Below, one piece after another: positions 62,267 through 64,000 of a stretch of 64,000 nt of DNA. The first letter of the stretch is position 1. Each line of letters starts with the position of its first letter. This stretch comes from Sphingomonas sp. OV641 (GTDB taxonomy: Bacteria > Pseudomonadota > Alphaproteobacteria > Sphingomonadales > Sphingomonadaceae). The DNA lies in NCBI RefSeq assembly GCF_900109205.1, contig NZ_FNZB01000001.1, positions 1,054,001 through 1,118,000 on the forward strand, in the 5' to 3' direction. The notes beneath the pieces are model-generated. The model did no database searches. It was not told the origin of the DNA and worked only from the letters and a program-made list of their open reading frames with translations. A program made the position numbers and the translations under genes.

Positions 62267-63270
62267 TGATGGAACCGACACAGGGACCGACGCTGCTTGG
62301 CGTGGACGTACTTTGGGTAGCGACGATCCTCGCTGCGGTGGCAGCATGCGCGGTGTTCGTCGCGATCTACGCTGCGATCAGCGTGCGCGATCCGATGACC
62401 AAGCGGGTCAAGGCGCTGAACGACCGTCGGGAGCAGCTAAAGGCAGGCATCACCGCTTCGACCAGCAAGCGTCGAGCGAAGCTGGTGCAGAAGAGCGAGA
62501 ACGCCGATCGCATCCGTCAGCTGCTGGAATCGCTGAAGGTGCTCCAGGACAGCCAGGTAAAGGAAGCGCAGACCAAGCTGCTGCAGGCAGGTATCCGTAA
62601 AAAGGAATGGGCAGTCGGCGTGATCTTCGGCCGAATGATGCTGCCAATCGTGTTCGGCGGCTTCATGCTGTTCCTGGTCTACGGCACCGACAATTTCGCG
62701 CACTGGTCGCCGCTCAAGCGCTACCTGGTGGTCGCCGGCACGTTCCTCCTGAGCTACAAAGCGCCGGACATCTATCTCAAGAACAAGATCACCAAGCGTT
62801 CCGATGCCATTCGCAAGGGCTTGCCGGACGCGTTGGACCTGCTGGTGATCTGCGCCGAAGCCGGCCTAACGGTGGACGCCGCCTTTCACCGCGTAGCCAA
62901 GGAACTGGGCAAGGCTTATCCCGAACTCGGCGACGAATTCGCGCTTACCGCGATTGAGCTGGGTTTCCTTACCGACCGTCGCCTTGCCTTCGAAAACCTG
63001 GCGAACCGCGTCGCCCTGGAAGAGGTGAAAGGCATCGTCACGACGATGGTCCAGACGGAGAAATACGGAACGCCGCTCGCCAGCGCGCTGCGCGTTCTCT
63101 CCGGCGAGTTCCGCAACGAGCGCATGATGCGCGCGGAAGAAAAGGCGGCGCGGCTGCCGGCGATCATGACGGTGCCGCTGATCCTCTTCATTCTTCCCGT
63201 GCTGTTCGTCGTCATCCTCGGTCCGGCCGCCTGCTCGATCAGCGATGCGTTCATCGGGGGCAACTTCTGA
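62266..63270 (+). CDS. tadC: Tad pilus inner-membrane platform protein TadC
   Basis: A 334-residue partner of TadB. It has an N-terminal helix, a cytoplasmic helical segment (KRRAKLVQKSENADRIRQ), paired helices, and a T2SSF domain with LPDALDLLVICAEAGLTVDAAF and MVQTEKYGTPLASALRVLS. The C-terminal helix ends GPAACSISDAF. The ATG at 62266 overlaps the tadB stop codon; a second ATG follows immediately. The two proteins form the inner-membrane base of the pilus. Confidence 0.93.
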   Translation: MMEPTQGPTLLGVDVLWVATILAAVAACAVFVAIYAAISVRDPMTKRVKALNDRREQLKAGITASTSKRRAKLVQKSENADRIRQLLESLKVLQDSQVKEAQTKLLQAGIRKKEWAVGVIFGRMMLPIVFGGFMLFLVYGTDNFAHWSPLKRYLVVAGTFLLSYKAPDIYLKNKITKRSDAIRKGLPDALDLLVICAEAGLTVDAAFHRVAKELGKAYPELGDEFALTAIELGFLTDRRLAFENLANRVALEEVKGIVTTMVQTEKYGTPLASALRVLSGEFRNERMMRAEEKAARLPAIMTVPLILFILPVLFVVILGPAACSISDAFIGGNF

Positions 63271-63337
63271 CGCCCCGCACGAGCTGCGGAACGCGGACCG
63301 TGAAGCATCGTTTGACCTGCGTAACAGGAGGAACGCG

Positions 63338-63739
63338 ATGCTTTTCACGACGCCCACGCAATGGCTGGCGCTCGCGGTTGCCCTGATCGCAGGATGGCTG
63401 CTCGGACTGGCGAGCCATCCGGGGGGTCGCAAATGGAAGCAGCGCTACGTTGACGAGCGCGATGTGCATGGACGGACCCGCAAGGACCTGGACGCCCGGA
63501 TCGCCGATCAGGACGCGCGCATTGCCGAGCTCACGCGCGAGAATGAGCGGCTCGCCCGCGCGACGCCGGTTGCCACCCCGGAAATGGCGAGTGACCGCGC
63601 GGTGACGACACGAGATCATCTGGGACGAGATCATCTCGCCACCACCCATGCGCCCCTCGCGCAGAGTGCGGCGCGACCGGCCGGTTCAATGCGCGCACGG
63701 TGGTTCGACTGGAAGAACCGAGTCGGCACGAACGGCTGA
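63338..63739 (+). CDS. Small membrane protein with coiled coil
   Basis: A 133-residue protein: one N-terminal helix (about residues 8-26), then a charged alpha-helical stretch with heptads (DLDARIADQDARIAELTRENERLAR), and a disordered tail. AGGAGG lies 5-6 nt before the ATG at 63338, fixing the start. It follows tadC by 67 bp in the same direction and may belong to the pilus transcript. No known family is recognised. Confidence 0.7.
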   Translation: MLFTTPTQWLALAVALIAGWLLGLASHPGGRKWKQRYVDERDVHGRTRKDLDARIADQDARIAELTRENERLARATPVATPEMASDRAVTTRDHLGRDHLATTHAPLAQSAARPAGSMRARWFDWKNRVGTNG

Positions 63740-63761
63740 CCTCCTGCGGCGCAGCGGGCGT

Positions 63762-64000
63762 TCACCGGTCCGCCGGTTCTCCAGACCATATCAGCCGCAT
63801 CCACGCGGTTTCCCGCCCTGCCCTGCCCTCGCCCATGATCGTCAGATGTTGAGCATTGGAGTGGAGGTCCGGAAGCGATGCTATTGCGCCCAGCCGTAGC
63901 GGCAGTGTGGCAAGCACCTCCAGCCCACCGCCAAAGGTGACGATCTGCGAGCGTTCGGTGTCGCCGGTCGCGTTCCACAACCCGATCCACTGGTCATCCC
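63762..64000 (-). CDS. Unknown protein, C-terminal part (cut by window edge)
   Basis: The last 78 codons of a leftward gene end at the TGA at 63764-63762. The visible part reads DDQWIGLWNATGDTERS, FGGGLEVLATLPLRLG and ends MRLIWSGEPADR. No family is recognised. It converges with the small membrane protein gene. Confidence 0.6.
   Translation of the reverse strand, partial: DDQWIGLWNATGDTERSQIVTFGGGLEVLATLPLRLGAIASLPDLHSNAQHLTIMGEGRAGRETAWMRLIWSGEPADR

Overview
The window looks like chromosomal DNA of a sphingomonad (Sphingomonas or a close relative, Alphaproteobacteria). The evidence is the high G+C content, a TonB-dependent receptor inside an acyl-CoA catabolic cluster, a roughly 510-residue eukaryote/archaeal-type prolyl-tRNA synthetase, and the intergenic palindrome around 'gacaggctcag' that I know as a common sphingomonad repeat. 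Genus and species cannot be fixed from the sequence alone.

Bases 1-23.8 kb are an acyl-CoA catabolism island. It holds two large/small acyl-CoA dehydrogenase pairs (1-98 with 202-1329, and 17171-18391 with 16001-17065) and a third ACAD10/11-like dehydrogenase (8431-9747). That dehydrogenase lies in an apparent operon with an alcohol dehydrogenase, an APH-fold kinase and two SDRs, and diverges from a regulator carrying two TetR units. Also present are an MFS carrier, a TonB receptor, two TesB-type thioesterases, an acyl-CoA synthetase, a third SDR, a GST, a TetA-like MFS pump and a Tat-exported DUF885 protein. Uptake (TonB receptor, MFS), activation (synthetase), dehydrogenation, hydroxy-acyl handling (kinase, ADH, SDRs) and CoA release (thioesterases) form a coherent scheme for an unidentified carboxylic or branched substrate.

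Bases 23.9-27.3 kb carry a five-EF-hand exported protein, an OmpR/EnvZ-type two-component pair and dcd.

Bases 27.3-34.2 kb are an inserted accessory island with the remains of a Tn7/Tn5053-like transposon. Inverted repeats resembling transposase-binding sites lie at both edges: two copies at 22-bp period immediately after the dcd stop codon, and one inverted copy near 34.15 kb. Inside are a retron-type reverse transcriptase fused to a trypsin-like protease, a 3' remnant of a CBASS-type CD-NTase (AGS-C sensor domain) fused head-to-head to a tniB that has lost its Walker A, an intact tniQ, an unknown 337-residue protein and a probable ADP-ribosyltransferase. No tniA-type transposase remains. 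This is the most unusual part of the window.

From 34.3 kb the core chromosome resumes: hslO, argF, argD, a DUF5694 protein, an AIM24-family protein, a PaaI-type thioesterase with proS, an EamA carrier, a second DUF885 protein, and the glycine-cleavage operon gcvT-gcvH-gcvPA-gcvPB under a tandem glycine riboswitch. Then come ispH-thrB-rnhA and an FAD oxidoreductase/hydrolase pair. The right end is a Tad/Flp pilus locus (cpaA-cpaB-cpaC-cpaD-cpaE-tadB-tadC) that lacks both cpaF and a pilin gene.
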